Shown here: piece after piece, positions 55,001 through 64,000 of the stretch
Numbering within the stretch: position 1 is the first letter of the stretch
Layout: the number at the start of each line of letters is the position of its first letter
NCBI GenBank assembly: GCA_020310875.1
Contig: CM035406.1
Span: 88,047,664 to 88,111,663, forward strand
Source: Ceratopteris richardii
Taxonomy: Eukaryota > Streptophyta > Polypodiopsida > Polypodiales > Pteridaceae
Length of the DNA: 64,000 bases
Reading direction: 5' to 3'
Notes under the pieces: generated by a model
Told to the model about the DNA's origin: nothing
The model's input: only the letters and a program-made list of their open reading frames with translations
Databases searched by the model: none
Made by a program: the position numbers and the translations under genes

Positions 55001-55374
55001 AAGGCTCATGTTCTTACCAAGCCCATATATGCGAACCTTCGAGGAAGCCTTTTTTACTGGATTTTTTGAAATTGATTCCGAGATTTTCTTAAAAATATCA
55101 ACGAATCTGAATGCTAGAATGGTGGCATATTGAATTGAGTTTCTTCGCAGATCACAGACAGCCACCACATGATGGTGTGAAATCTGAACAATGGAAGCAA
55201 CTACTGATATGTGAAGCTAATCGGCTTAATGAGATAGAGAAAAAGGTTTACAGAACGTACTCCCACCGCATTCCAAAGCCTCTCGGGGACGACAGAGTCC
55301 AGGAGGTGGGCAGTGTTGAAGGAGAGTCCAACAAAAAGAAAAGAAGAAGAAGACCAAGGAAGAAGCTTCACTAA
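52075..55374 (+). pseudogene. Y terminal gene
   Basis: Plus-strand remains of the terminal gene. N-terminal globular region (PDFQRC, HFCFPN, YTAPQKIVVKF, GSSALTLLIYEAL), a charged, low-complexity linker, about 250 residues of coiled coil (53.49-54.15 kb), then the C-terminal globular region (RRKFLEKNPTLQVHW, WLNYPLLP, EYHSE-like FEIDSEIF) and a final basic tail (KKRRRRPRKK). The order agrees with A and Z despite low overall similarity. Function unknown. Confidence 0.7.
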
Positions 55375-55908
55375 AGCTATTATATCTGAAGAGATATCTC
55401 TACAGGATGCCCCGCAGGGGACGCAACACCCATCTCTGCATAGAGCCCCGTAGGGGCATACAACAGGGAAAGGCATGTAAACGATAAGGGCGGATCAAGG
55501 CCAACAAGTATCCATGAAGAAGTGCAAGAAGATATCTGGCAGATCCTGATCCTTAAGAAGGTCCTTCAACATCTGGGTCTTCGGAAGGTCTAGATTGAAC
55601 GCTGAAGGTCCACACCTTCATACCTTCCACTGGTTACGTGCATGGCAGCCCAACTTAACATAGCAACCCAGATTTAAAGAGGTTATTGGTGAGCTAGACT
55701 ACAAATCTGAGGTAGTCCATCTCCACGGGGTGTGTACGGAGAAAAGAGAAGAAGAGGCCACGACCAATGTAATGGGTCCTGAGTTATGATCTATTCTTTG
55801 ACCACTGGTAAAACTATACCATTACAACTTCCACAGAAGCGGGCAGTGGTCAGCTACAGGCACAGTACTAGAGACAAGAAGCGAAGCCTGTCAAGGGACG
55901 ATAGAGAC
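55375..55908 (+). other. Y non-coding segment before the polypurine tract
   Basis: 530 bp with no gene. It holds two short GC-rich inverted repeats, GCCCCGCAGGGGAC near 55415 and GCCCCGTAGGGGC near 55446, and several AAGGTC(C/T) words between 55555 and 55605. Confidence 0.5.
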
Positions 55909-55922
55909 AAAGAGGGGGAGAG

Positions 55923-56583
55923 TGTTGCAGGGCAAAGAAGAGCAAAGAGGTAGAGAAAAAGAAGGGCCCCAAAAGTTTTTCGATTTGGATACTTTCGTTT
56001 TGTATTATAGCCATTTTGTAATATATTTTCCGATGTAAATGCACTAGAGGAGACCTCTAGATGCATACCCATAGAGATTTGTAGCTTAACCTTGTAAATT
56101 AGTAGGAGATTAGCCTTTTAGTTAATAAAGTGCCGGTATCTTGTGTGAAATGACCATTTTTAGGGCACATGTATATAAGTCAATATGTGACTCTTTGGAG
56201 GGACTTTTTGCCATTGTGAGAATCAAGAGCACTGAATTTTCGAATTTGTGTCTTCTCCTCTCTGTATCTTCTTCGTTGTGAGCTTGCATGCATGTGTGAT
56301 GCTTGGAAAGAGTGCTTAGAAGTGTTGTCTATCCATGGAAGTGCCGGTTTACTGTTAGTAAGTTGTGTGTAGTGTAGGAAGTGCTAAAGTGTAGGAAGAT
56401 CAATCCCATGACTTAGTATTTTGCTCATAACTTGAAGCAAAAGCATCAGAATCGAGTGAAAAGAACAGCATTGGATGCGTCTTCTTGAGAGCTTCGAAAC
56501 AAAACCGCTATTTCCATATTTGGAGTTGGGAGCTGAGAGAAAAGCTCAATTTACTATTATCTACTGCTCCAAGTGTCGCAACA
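55923..56583 (+). repeat. 3' LTR of element Y (about 661 bp)
   Basis: Starts TGTTGC straight after a G-rich polypurine tract and ends GCAACA, giving short inverted ends. TATATAAG is at 56172-56179. There is no second copy in the window to confirm the limits, so the end is inferred from the terminal inverted bases. Confidence 0.68.
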
Positions 56584-56809
56584 CCATACCCAATCTCTGA
56601 AACTTGTTCGGAATAGATTTATGCTTGTTTTCACTTTGTGAGGGTTCATTTGCATTGACCATCATTTGAATGCATGTCTTCATACACTCGGCTAGGTTTT
56701 GATACTCCTTGGATTGGTAATTAAAGCTTGAGTCCCCACTATATGCATTTGAGGTGGATCGAGGTATAGTCTCTTTCTCCACAAGTCCCTAAGTCGGTAC
56801 TTAGGTACA
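56584..56809. other. Short flank, possible gag scrap
   Basis: No intact gene. The minus strand encodes a stretch with NLAECMKTCIQM, loosely like the TLEQCIRICIDI segment at the end of the Gypsy gag region in A. This is too short to be sure. Confidence 0.3.
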
Positions 56810-56930
56810 CAGAGTTCAACATCTCAGACCTTGAGGTCTAAGATACTTTCTAGGTATCAAAGTCATATACAAAGGCAATGGTATCTTGTTCATGCAAAGG
56901 AAATACATTTTGGATGTATTAAATAAAGAG
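56810..56930 (+). pseudogene. Scrap of Copia reverse transcriptase
   Basis: About 35 codons reading LRYFLGIKV...GILFMQRKYILDVLNKE, the segment that follows the YVDD box in plant Copia RT (compare LTYFLGLEL...GIYITQRKYVHDML in the intact copies). The sequence is distinct from the Copia array family, so it comes from another Copia family. It is joined directly to an LTR remnant of the old Copia copy. Confidence 0.65.
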
Positions 56931-57109
56931 ATACTTGTTTCAAAACACTTGGATGATTTTTTTGTGGATTTAGGAAGCTCAAAGGGCCTACTAACCAACT
57001 CTAAAGTCTTAATTGGCTTGTGTGAAGCTGTTTGTAGCAATACCAACTCATCTTTGGATTGCATCCACCATCTCTCTTTACAATGGTATCAAAGCATAGT
57101 CAATCAACA

Positions 57110-58748
57110 TTGGAGATGGATTTCCAACAACAATTGACAAATTGGATAGAAACAACTACCCAACATGGTCTATAAGGATGGAGGCTTATGTTCAAGGGAG
57201 TAATCTATTTGGATACACATCTAGATGAAGCTATGCCAACCATGAGGAACAGAGGGCAACCATCACATGATGAAGAGGAAAGACTTTCAAATTGGTGTTC
57301 AAGGGATGCACTTGCAAGGTCCTATATTCTAAAATCAATCTCTGATTTTCTTTTACCTCATGTGAAGGGATGCAAGACATCAAGAGAGACTTGGAATACA
57401 CTTTCTTCTTTCCTCCCCTCCAACACTAGAGCAAGGAAGAACCAATTGTGGATGGAGTTCCCAACAATGAAGAAAAGCCCCAAGCAAAGTGTGACTGATT
57501 ATGTCACAAAGATGAAGGAGATTTCAGATGAACTTGGAAGCATTCGAGAGGTAATTGAAGAGGAACAAATCATTAGATAAATCATAAATGGAATCAAAGT
57601 AGATGACAAGTGGGAGTCCTTCACAACAGCCATGGACTTGTACATGGATATGCATGTACCCGACCTCAACACACTCATGAAGCAAGCTCCAAGAGCTTGG
57701 AATTTCAGATGACTTATTTGCAGGACCAAGGATTCAAACCTAGCAAGGCAAATACCTCTTTGTTCATAAAGAGCAATGGATCTGAAGTGATCTATCTATG
57801 TGTGTATGTTAATGATATTATTATCATAGGGAATGATCTTGAAGGAATCAAACACGTAAAGAATCAAATGAAGGAGTTGAAAATAAGTGATCTTGGACCA
57901 CTTACTTATATTCTTGGATTAGAGTTAATCTACACAAGTTTAGGTATATGCATCACACAAAGGAATTTTGTGCATGACATGCTCAAGAAGTTAAAGATGG
58001 AAAACACAAACTGTGCAAGTACACCTATGGAGCAAAATCATAAGCTTAGTGCTTATGAAGGAGAGCCAATTGAAGACATCACAAGCTATCAAGGCTTGGT
58101 TGGAAGTTTGAACTATGCAACACTCACAAGGGTGGATATATGCTATAGTGTTAGCATATTGAGTCAGTTTATGCATAAGCCGAGAAGCCACATATGGAAG
58201 CGGCCAAAAGAGTCCTCAAGTACCTAAAGAGTACCATGAATGAAGGTTTGTTTTATCCATTACTTCAGATATTGAGATAAAGGCCTACTCAGATGCGGAT
58301 TGGGCCGGATCTAGAGATGATAGAAGAAGCACATTCGGGTATGTATCATTTGCAAGTTCAAAAATCATGTCTTGGTCATCCAAGAAGCAACCAACAGTGG
58401 CAATATCTTCTACTGAAGCCATATAGAGGTTTGGCTAATGCAACTTAAGAAATCATTTGGTTAAAATCTTTGTATATAGATCTTGGACTTCATTCTTCAA
58501 CACCTCACATTTTTGGTGCCAATACAAGCTCACTACATCTTGTAGCTAATCCAGTATACCATGCTAGAACCAAGCATATTCAAATCCACCACCATTATGT
58601 AAGGGAGAAGCTAATGAGCAAGGATATTCAACTATCCTATGTCTCTACAGATATGCAATGTGTAGACATGTTGACCAAAGATCTTGATGGTACAAAATTG
58701 ATTAGATTCAAGTTGATGATTGGCTTGCAAGAAATCAAGGACAGTTGA
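57110..58748 (+). pseudogene. Gag and RT/RNase H remains of the old Copia copy
   Basis: Plus-strand coding remains. The first part matches gag of the intact Copia copies (SDFLLPHVKGCKTSRETWN). The second part matches late RT (APRAWNFR, LGPLTY, GSLNYATLTRVDICYSV) and RNase H (DADWAGS, SSKKQPT). Many breaks. No function expected. Confidence 0.82.
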
Positions 58749-58790
58749 AGACTTATTTCGAGGCCAAGCATGTTAAGCTTGAGGGGGATC

Positions 58791-59819
58791 TGTTGGGGCA
58801 TTTTACCCAAGCCTTCATGTTTGATATGATTTGATTTATGTTCATTTGTAGTCATATGTGTAGACATATGAACACCTCTTGTAAAAGAGTATATTTTATC
58901 TCTTGTAATTGCGAAAGAAAGAATGGCTTCAGACATCCATGATGTAAAAAGGAAATTCATGGCTATAAATACCTAAAACCATGAATCCATCAGCTGATGT
59001 AATATCTCCTTATTCTTAGCATCACTTTTAGGTGAAGTTATTTGAATTCAAATTCAAAACTACCTCCAAAAGTAGCTATAAAAGAGCAAGAAGGAAGTCA
59101 CCATTAGAGAGCTTGATTCAAGCCCACTTCATGTCCATTTGTAGAGATTGAAGAGCTTACTCCATAGCTCTATCATTCTAATCCCATTGTGAAATTATTC
59201 ATTTCCAATGTGGTTGTAATTATATGTGAATCGATACATTCACCATTTACTTCTTCTCTGTTTTATTCTCTATTATACTCACTCAAAATAGTAACTTTAG
59301 AAGCAGATACCTTGGGCTGTACATAATTGTTTTCAGAGTTTTAAAGTGAATTCAATTTCTCTTTAAGTCTAGTTTATGCTCACAAAATTTGATGGTAATT
59401 GGATTTATTATTTGTGATAAATCTGTGTTTTTGTGCTCACTAGTTGAATCTCTACAGAGCCCCGAAAATGGGGGGAGTGTTTCAGATTTTGATAAATCTT
59501 GATGTCAGTGCTCAGTTGATCAATTGAAGTGTTTTAGTTTTGATTAGCAAGCCATATGAGACTATTGGCTATGTTCAAGAGGAATATTTCTAATTCCTAC
59601 GAGGTTGAGAGCACTGTCCATTTTTTCCAGCAGGTGTATGTATAAAAATAGCAATTTTTTGGGAGCTAGTCATTTTGCAACTATTGTCTTGACTCAAAAT
59701 TTTAAGATACTTGTTACAAAACACTTGGGTGATTTTTTTGTGGATTTAGGAAGCTCAAAGGGTCTACTTAACAACTCTGAAGTCTTAGTTGGTTGGTGTG
59801 AAGTCGGTTGTAGTAGCAC
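58791..59819 (+). repeat. 3' LTR of the old Copia copy, main part
   Basis: Begins TGTTGGGGCA after a polypurine tract (GAGGGGGA), and is collinear with the 1078-bp LTRs. A perfect inverted repeat at 58852-58871 (arms TCATATGT and ACATATGA, loop GTAG) occupies the same place as the one in the young LTRs. The last 44 bp are at 61254-61297, beyond the TRIM. Confidence 0.85.
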
Positions 59820-60333
59820 TGTTATAACTTATGGAATATGTTGAACAATGCATTGTTAGAGTGTTAAATTATTAATGTATTAATGTGTTTTTGATGTTTT
59901 TGATATAGCAGCTGAAGGTTAGTGAGGAGCGTGCAAGGTGTGAAAGGGAGGACATCAATAATCGGAATTATAATTTGTTTACTTTGTAAATAAACCCTTG
60001 TAGAAGATTCCATTGTTAGATACAATTAGAAAAGTAATGGTTAAATAAGGGTCACTATAGACCGCGGTTTCTGTTATTGAAAGCAATGGCTTTTTGTAAA
60101 AGTTACCAACTTTTAGTTTCACGCTTGTTTTTCAAAGTTGCTCTCATGTAACCACTCTTTTCGACATAATAAAAAATTCCTATAAATACATGCACTCTGT
60201 GGATTGTCGAAATAGAGTGCATGGGGGAAGATTGCACCCAATACTACGTTCGGTCTCCTCTCTTGTTGTCTCTATCTTTTTGTGTGTTTTCTGCATTCGT
60301 AACCTCTGTGTGCACGTGAGAAAGATCCTGACA
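59820..60333 (+). repeat. TRIM 5' LTR
   Basis: 514 bp with TATAAATA at 60181-60188 and the perfect 14-bp palindrome AACAATGCATTGTT at 59844-59857, 24 bp from the LTR start. Confidence 0.87.
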
Positions 60334-60366
60334 GCTGTGGTATCAGAGCTCTGCATGCTTCCAGAC

Positions 60367-60440
60367 AAGGTACATCCTATCAAGGTACATCTAGACAGGG
60401 TACACTCTGCTAGGGTACATTTCCTGAGGGTATATCCCGA
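60367..60440 (+). repeat. Short GGTACA repeat in the TRIM interior
   Basis: About five degenerate units of 15-16 bp, each with AAGGTACA, AGGGTACA or AGGGTATA. A Cys/Thr-rich minus-strand frame over it is a by-product of the repeat. Confidence 0.7.
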
Positions 60441-60749
60441 GGAGGGAAGCACTAGCTTGAGGGTCCAAGATAACTTGCATGGGTGAGAATTAATTTCAAG
60501 AGACTAAGGTTGCGAGCAAGGAAAGTTCGTAGAAAGAAGGTTTTTTTCTTTTCATACGCATGGACCCTAGAGTATGTCAAGCATCACATGGTTAATCATA
60601 ATAATTTAATGACTCCATGAACATTTCCATGCATGTGTTTTTACATGGAACATGCTTATTTTTTTTTCTTCAGTGATGGAACATGTGATTGGCTATCCAT
60701 GTTTATTATTTTATCAACTCAGGTCAGTTGCTTTTTCAACTAAGGGGTA

Positions 60750-61250
60750 TGTTATAACTTATGGAATATGTTGAACAATGCATTGTTAGAGTGTTAAATT
60801 ATTAATGTATTAATGTGTTTTTGATGTTTTTGATATGGAAGCTGAAGGTTCATGAGGAGCGTGCAAGGCGTGAAAGGGTGGACATCAATAATCCGAATGA
60901 TAATTTATTTACTTTGTAAATAAACCCTTGTAGAAGGTTCTATTGTTAGATAGAGTTAGAAAAGTAATGGTTAAAATAAGGTCGCTATAGACTGTGGTTT
61001 CTGTATTGAAAGCAATGTCTTTATGTAAAAGTTACCAACTTTTAGTTTCATGCTTGTTTTTCGAAGCCTCTCTCATGTAACCACTCTTTTCGACGTGATC
61101 AAAAATTCCTATAAATACATGCACTCTATGGAATGTCGAAACAGAGTGCATGGGGGGAGATTGCACTCAATACTGCGTTTGCTCTCGTCTCTTGTTGTCT
61201 CTATTTTTTGTGTGTTTTCTGCGTTCGTGCACATGAGCAAGATCCTGACA
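60750..61250 (+). repeat. TRIM 3' LTR
   Basis: 501 bp, the same ends as the 5' LTR but slightly shorter near its end. TATAAATA at 61110-61117. The palindrome AACAATGCATTGTT is intact at 60774-60787. Confidence 0.87.
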
Positions 61251-61326
61251 ACAAGCGCTAACTCATCTTTGGATTACATCCACCATCTCTCTTTACAACA
61301 ATCACAAGGCCAGACATATCATATGC

Positions 61327-62407
61327 TGTTGGTGTTCTATCTTAATTCATACATGTTGGAGAAACAATCACTAATTGGACATATATTTGAAGGTCAAAGC
61401 TTTAGAAGAAAACCACATGCCTATGCGAAGGGACAAATTCACAAGTGTATTATATTTATAAAGTTAGTTCACTTTAGTTCTAGAAGTTTTTTCAAAATCA
61501 CAAGAATAAAAAAAAATCTATATAAGTTAGTCTGTATCAACTGACGCAATGAGGAAGACAATGAGAAAGTGAGTTAGTACTCATTTTCTATGACTGAGAA
61601 TAGTTGGGCTTCTCTACGTGAGAAAGCACCTTTGCATTTCTGAGTTTTCATAGTTATGGAAAGAGTTTATTAAAGTTCTGTGTATAAGTCTTCTTCTTCC
61701 ATCTCGAGAGTTTGTCTTGTGTGAAATGATTTCAAAAGTTGAAGTTTTCCAAGCAAGTCGATGCCTGGCATCGAGTTTGTGTTGATAAGTCTGTGTTTTA
61801 TTCTCTCAGTGTTATGTACTGCTAGAACTTCTTAAAAACATGAGGTTTGTGGAGCAACTCGATGCCTGGCATCGAGTTTCAACATAAAGTCGATGTCTGG
61901 CATGGACTTCTCACATATAAATGGTCTTTTTCATGTATACGTTCAATCGGCCAGTTCAGGCGCTGAAAAAGTGGTTAAAAAAGCTGAAAGTCGATGCATG
62001 CCGTCAACTTTTGGTTGCAAGTCGATGCTAGGCATCGAATTTTCATTTTTAGATAGTGATCTTTACTAAAACAAGCAAAATTTCCACTTTTGGAAGTCAT
62101 ACAGGGTCATCTTGTGAAGGCTATATCTTGAGTTCTAGAGATCAGGGTCTTGCATATGATAGCTTCTTGGAAAGCTCTACTCTTCTATGTTCATCTACCA
62201 AAAGATCTTGGAGAAATAATATCTATGCTAAGAGAAATTAGCAAAATACTAAAGGTATGTTATTTGAGTGACTAGGAATTTTTGTAGAAGCAAAGTTCTC
62301 AGTTTAGACTATCATTTCTCAAAGTTTGGAGTGGCAATGAGTTAATGGTGACCATAGAGGTGTTCTAGTGTCACACTAATTCATTTCTTGTGGTGCTTTA
62401 CACATCA
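61327..62407 (+). repeat. 5' LTR of the second Copia family (limits approximate)
   Basis: Candidate start TGTTGGTGTTC and end TACACATCA, just before the primer site, giving about 1081 bp. With only one LTR in the window the left limit is inferred. It contains CTATATAAG at about 61517 and five copies of a CGATGCC/GGCATCG palindrome between 61759 and 62037. Confidence 0.62.
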
Positions 62408-62412
62408 AAAAG

Positions 62413-62424
62413 TGGTATCAGAGC
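62413..62424 (+). promoter_or_regulatory. Primer-binding site (initiator tRNA-Met)
   Basis: TGGTATCAGAGC about five bases after the proposed LTR end; same primer type as the other Copia elements and the TRIM. Confidence 0.9.
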
Positions 62425-62621
62425 CAAAAGGTCCTAAAGAGCAGAAGGTGGCAAAGGTACAAGAAGTTTTGGAAAGTTTTCCATTAAAGTTTGAAAGGTG
62501 AAGCATTTGAAGACACAAGGCATCAAAAGGTTACTTCAAAAGTATCTTCATACACAAAGAACTCCAAAAGGTATTATCCTTTATCCTTTAAGCTCACAAG
62601 TTGTAGGAGAAGGAAAGGAGT

Positions 62622-64000
62622 ATGGCAGATCATATCTCCATTGACAAACTGGATAGAGATAATTACCCCGCATGGGTAATGAGAATGGAAGCCTTACTTA
62701 TGAGTAAGGATCTCATGATATATGTAACAGGTGAAGAAGAGAAGCAAGTATTTGAAGATGAAAGCCGACCAAAGAAAGAGGAACTTGATGCTTTAAAGCA
62801 TTGGCAGAAGAAGGATGCAAGTGCAAAAGCTCACATCTACAATACAATCTCAGATCATTTGCTACCACACATCAAAGGATTGGAATCATCTGAAGATATA
62901 TGGAATGCATTGGAATATCATTTCCAAAGTACAACCAAATCAAGGAAAGCAAGTCTATGGTCAGAGTTTACAACATTAAAAAAGAAGCCAAGTCAAAGTA
63001 TTAGTGATTATGTCACTACAATGAAGGATCTAGGAGATAGTCTTGGATCCATAGATGAATATATTGAAGATCACAGATTGATTGCTCAACTACTTGCAGG
63101 TTTGAGAGGAGATGAAAGGTGGAAACCTTTCGTCTTGTCAACAGAACTTTCTTTGAATCATTATGTTCCAGATTTAAATCAATTACTTGGTTTGATGCTC
63201 ACATATGAGCAAGACTTGAAAGGAGATGGAGACAAAGGACAAAGTTCTGCAATGTACATGAAGAACAAGAAGAAAGGAGATTAAGGTAAAGCAAAGGATG
63301 AAGAAGAGTCAACTTCTCAAGTTTATTATGCAAGAGGTAAAGGCACTGGTAGAGGAAGACCAAGAGGTTTTGGAAGAGGAAGAGGTAATCAAAATAACAA
63401 CAAGAAGGCTTGCTAGATCTGTGGATTGAGTAATCATTTAGCTCATGACTATTGGCACAACCAACAAGGATCAAACCAGAATCAAAACAACAATAGCAGA
63501 GGTCAAGGTGGAAGATATTAAAGTAATTTTCAAAGAGGTAGACAAAATCCAAGAGGAGGCTATGCTAGAGGTGGAGGAAGAAGTTATGGCCAGAATCAAT
63601 CCTACAACACCACCTACTACAATTATGCAAATGACACACAAAATGAAATTCATACATCATTGATGATGAATTCAATCAGCACATCAGATAAAGAAGATCT
63701 AAAGGTATTTTACATGGACTCTAGATGTTCTAATCATTTGTCAGGAAACATAGAATTGATGTCAAAATTGGAAAAAGGCATTTCTAGTCATAGTGTTCAA
63801 ACAGGTGATAATACAAGACATAGTGTACATTCAATTGGAAAAGTGAAATGCAAGAGTGGAGCAGATTTGCTAACCAATGTTTTGTATGTTCCTACAATAC
63901 CTAAAAACTTGATTAGTGTGGGACAGATAGTTGAAAAAGGTTTTCAAGTCAGGTTTACAAATGAAGGAGTATTTGTTGAAGATCCAGAGAATGGATATAA
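62622..64000 (+). pseudogene. Gag and start of protease, second Copia family
   Basis: Plus-strand remains. Gag N-terminus (IDKLDRDNYPAWVMRMEAL), UBN2-like helical region (HIYNTISDHLLPHIKG, SDYVTTMKDLGDSLGSI), an Arg/Gly-rich region, a knuckle-like ICGLSNH segment near 63.42 kb, and from about 63.7 kb the protease/pre-integrase region (LPTIPKNLISVGQIVEKG-type motif VPTIPKNLISVGQ) up to the edge. The ATG at 62622 opens the conserved gag sequence. Confidence 0.8.

Larger units (their letters stand above)
50325..56583 (+). mobile_element. Gypsy element Y, 3' part
   Basis: Plus-strand remains of a third, more distant member of the same group. It contains the end of RNase H, two H2C2 modules, the integrase core, the terminal gene, a polypurine tract (55909-55922) and a 3' LTR (55923-56583). 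The second protease and IWVPK tail are not seen in this copy. It is badly broken, with more than ten breaks, and is the oldest Gypsy element in the window judging by decay. Its 5' part is not present here. Confidence 0.82.
59820..61253 (+). mobile_element. TRIM (miniature LTR element) inside the Copia LTR
   Basis: Two LTRs (59820-60333, 514 bp; 60750-61250, 501 bp) start TGTTATAACTT and end GATCCTGACA, and enclose about 416 bp without coding capacity. A primer site TGGTATCAGAGC at 60338-60349 (tRNA-iMet) and a short purine tract (AAGGGG) before the second LTR are present. The flanks AGCAC (59815-59819) and AGCGC (61254-61258) look like a target duplication with one change. The LTRs differ at several percent of sites, so this is much older than the Copia array. 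Being non-coding, it depends on other elements. Confidence 0.87.
56928..61297 (+). mobile_element. Old, gutted Copia copy related to the tandem array
   Basis: Remnant of the 5' LTR's end (about 56928-57080), a tRNA-iMet-type primer site (57082), about 1.7 kb of interior, and a 3' LTR starting at 58791. That LTR is split by a TRIM and ends at 61297. The interior retains the start of gag and the RT/RNase H end only. It is clearly the same family as 16923-28710 but considerably diverged and heavily broken. It is useful as an outgroup for the young LTRs. Confidence 0.85.
61327..64000 (+). mobile_element. Copia element of a second family (5' part, runs off window)
   Basis: 5' LTR (about 61327-62407), tRNA-iMet primer site (62413-62424), leader, gag and the start of protease, cut by the window edge. 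Gag begins with the same IDKLDR.NYPAW pattern as the Copia array but is otherwise clearly different. A few breaks in the visible part. Confidence 0.83.

Noticed and set aside
1-64000. Host protein-coding genes
   Set aside because: Every long frame on either strand is explained by an LTR element or is a shadow of one; no intron-exon gene with a recognisable host function was seen.

Overview
The window is plant nuclear DNA made almost entirely of nested LTR retrotransposons. Evidence for a land plant: Copia polyproteins of plant type, primer-binding sites matching initiator tRNA-Met and tRNA-Asp, very large Gypsy elements, a TRIM and a gag-only LTR element. The species cannot be named; a large, repeat-rich genome is implied. 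I found no host protein gene, tRNA, rRNA, CRISPR array or bacterial-type operon. All counts of differences below were made by eye.

Layout. Three related giant Gypsy elements form the scaffold. Element Y (plus strand, 3' part only, about 50.3-56.6 kb) is the most decayed. Element Z (minus strand) begins with its 5' LTR at 50120 and runs leftwards off the window edge. Element A (minus strand, 3057-38063, target duplication GTAGC) sits inside Z's last reading frame, so Z is seen as two blocks: 1-3056 and 38064-50120. Without its own guests A would be about 17 kb. A in turn holds two younger guests. One is a tandem Copia array at 16923-28710, with three LTRs, two complete 1402-codon reading frames and a single ACATT target duplication. 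The other is a 6.2 kb gag-only element at 4146-10384 whose 1598-bp LTRs look identical.

Right of Y lie a scrap of Copia reverse transcriptase, an old gutted relative of the Copia array (about 56.93-61.30 kb) whose 3' LTR is split by a TRIM (59820-61253), and the start of another Copia family (5' LTR about 61327-62407) that runs off the right edge.

How the parts work together. The Gypsy elements share an unusual plan: LTR, tRNA-Asp primer site, a long leader with a palindromic TCGCGAT array (seen in A and Z), gag with short-spaced zinc knuckles, protease, RT, RNase H, an integrase with two zinc-binding H2C2 modules, then (A and Z) a second retropepsin-like domain with a tail of repeated IWVPK motifs, and a final same-strand gene with a globular, proline-rich, coiled-coil, globular layout. 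The second protease, the doubled H2C2 module, the terminal gene and the leader array are the best candidates for something undescribed. The two Copia frames look whole; A, Z, Y and the older Copia copies are broken fossils.
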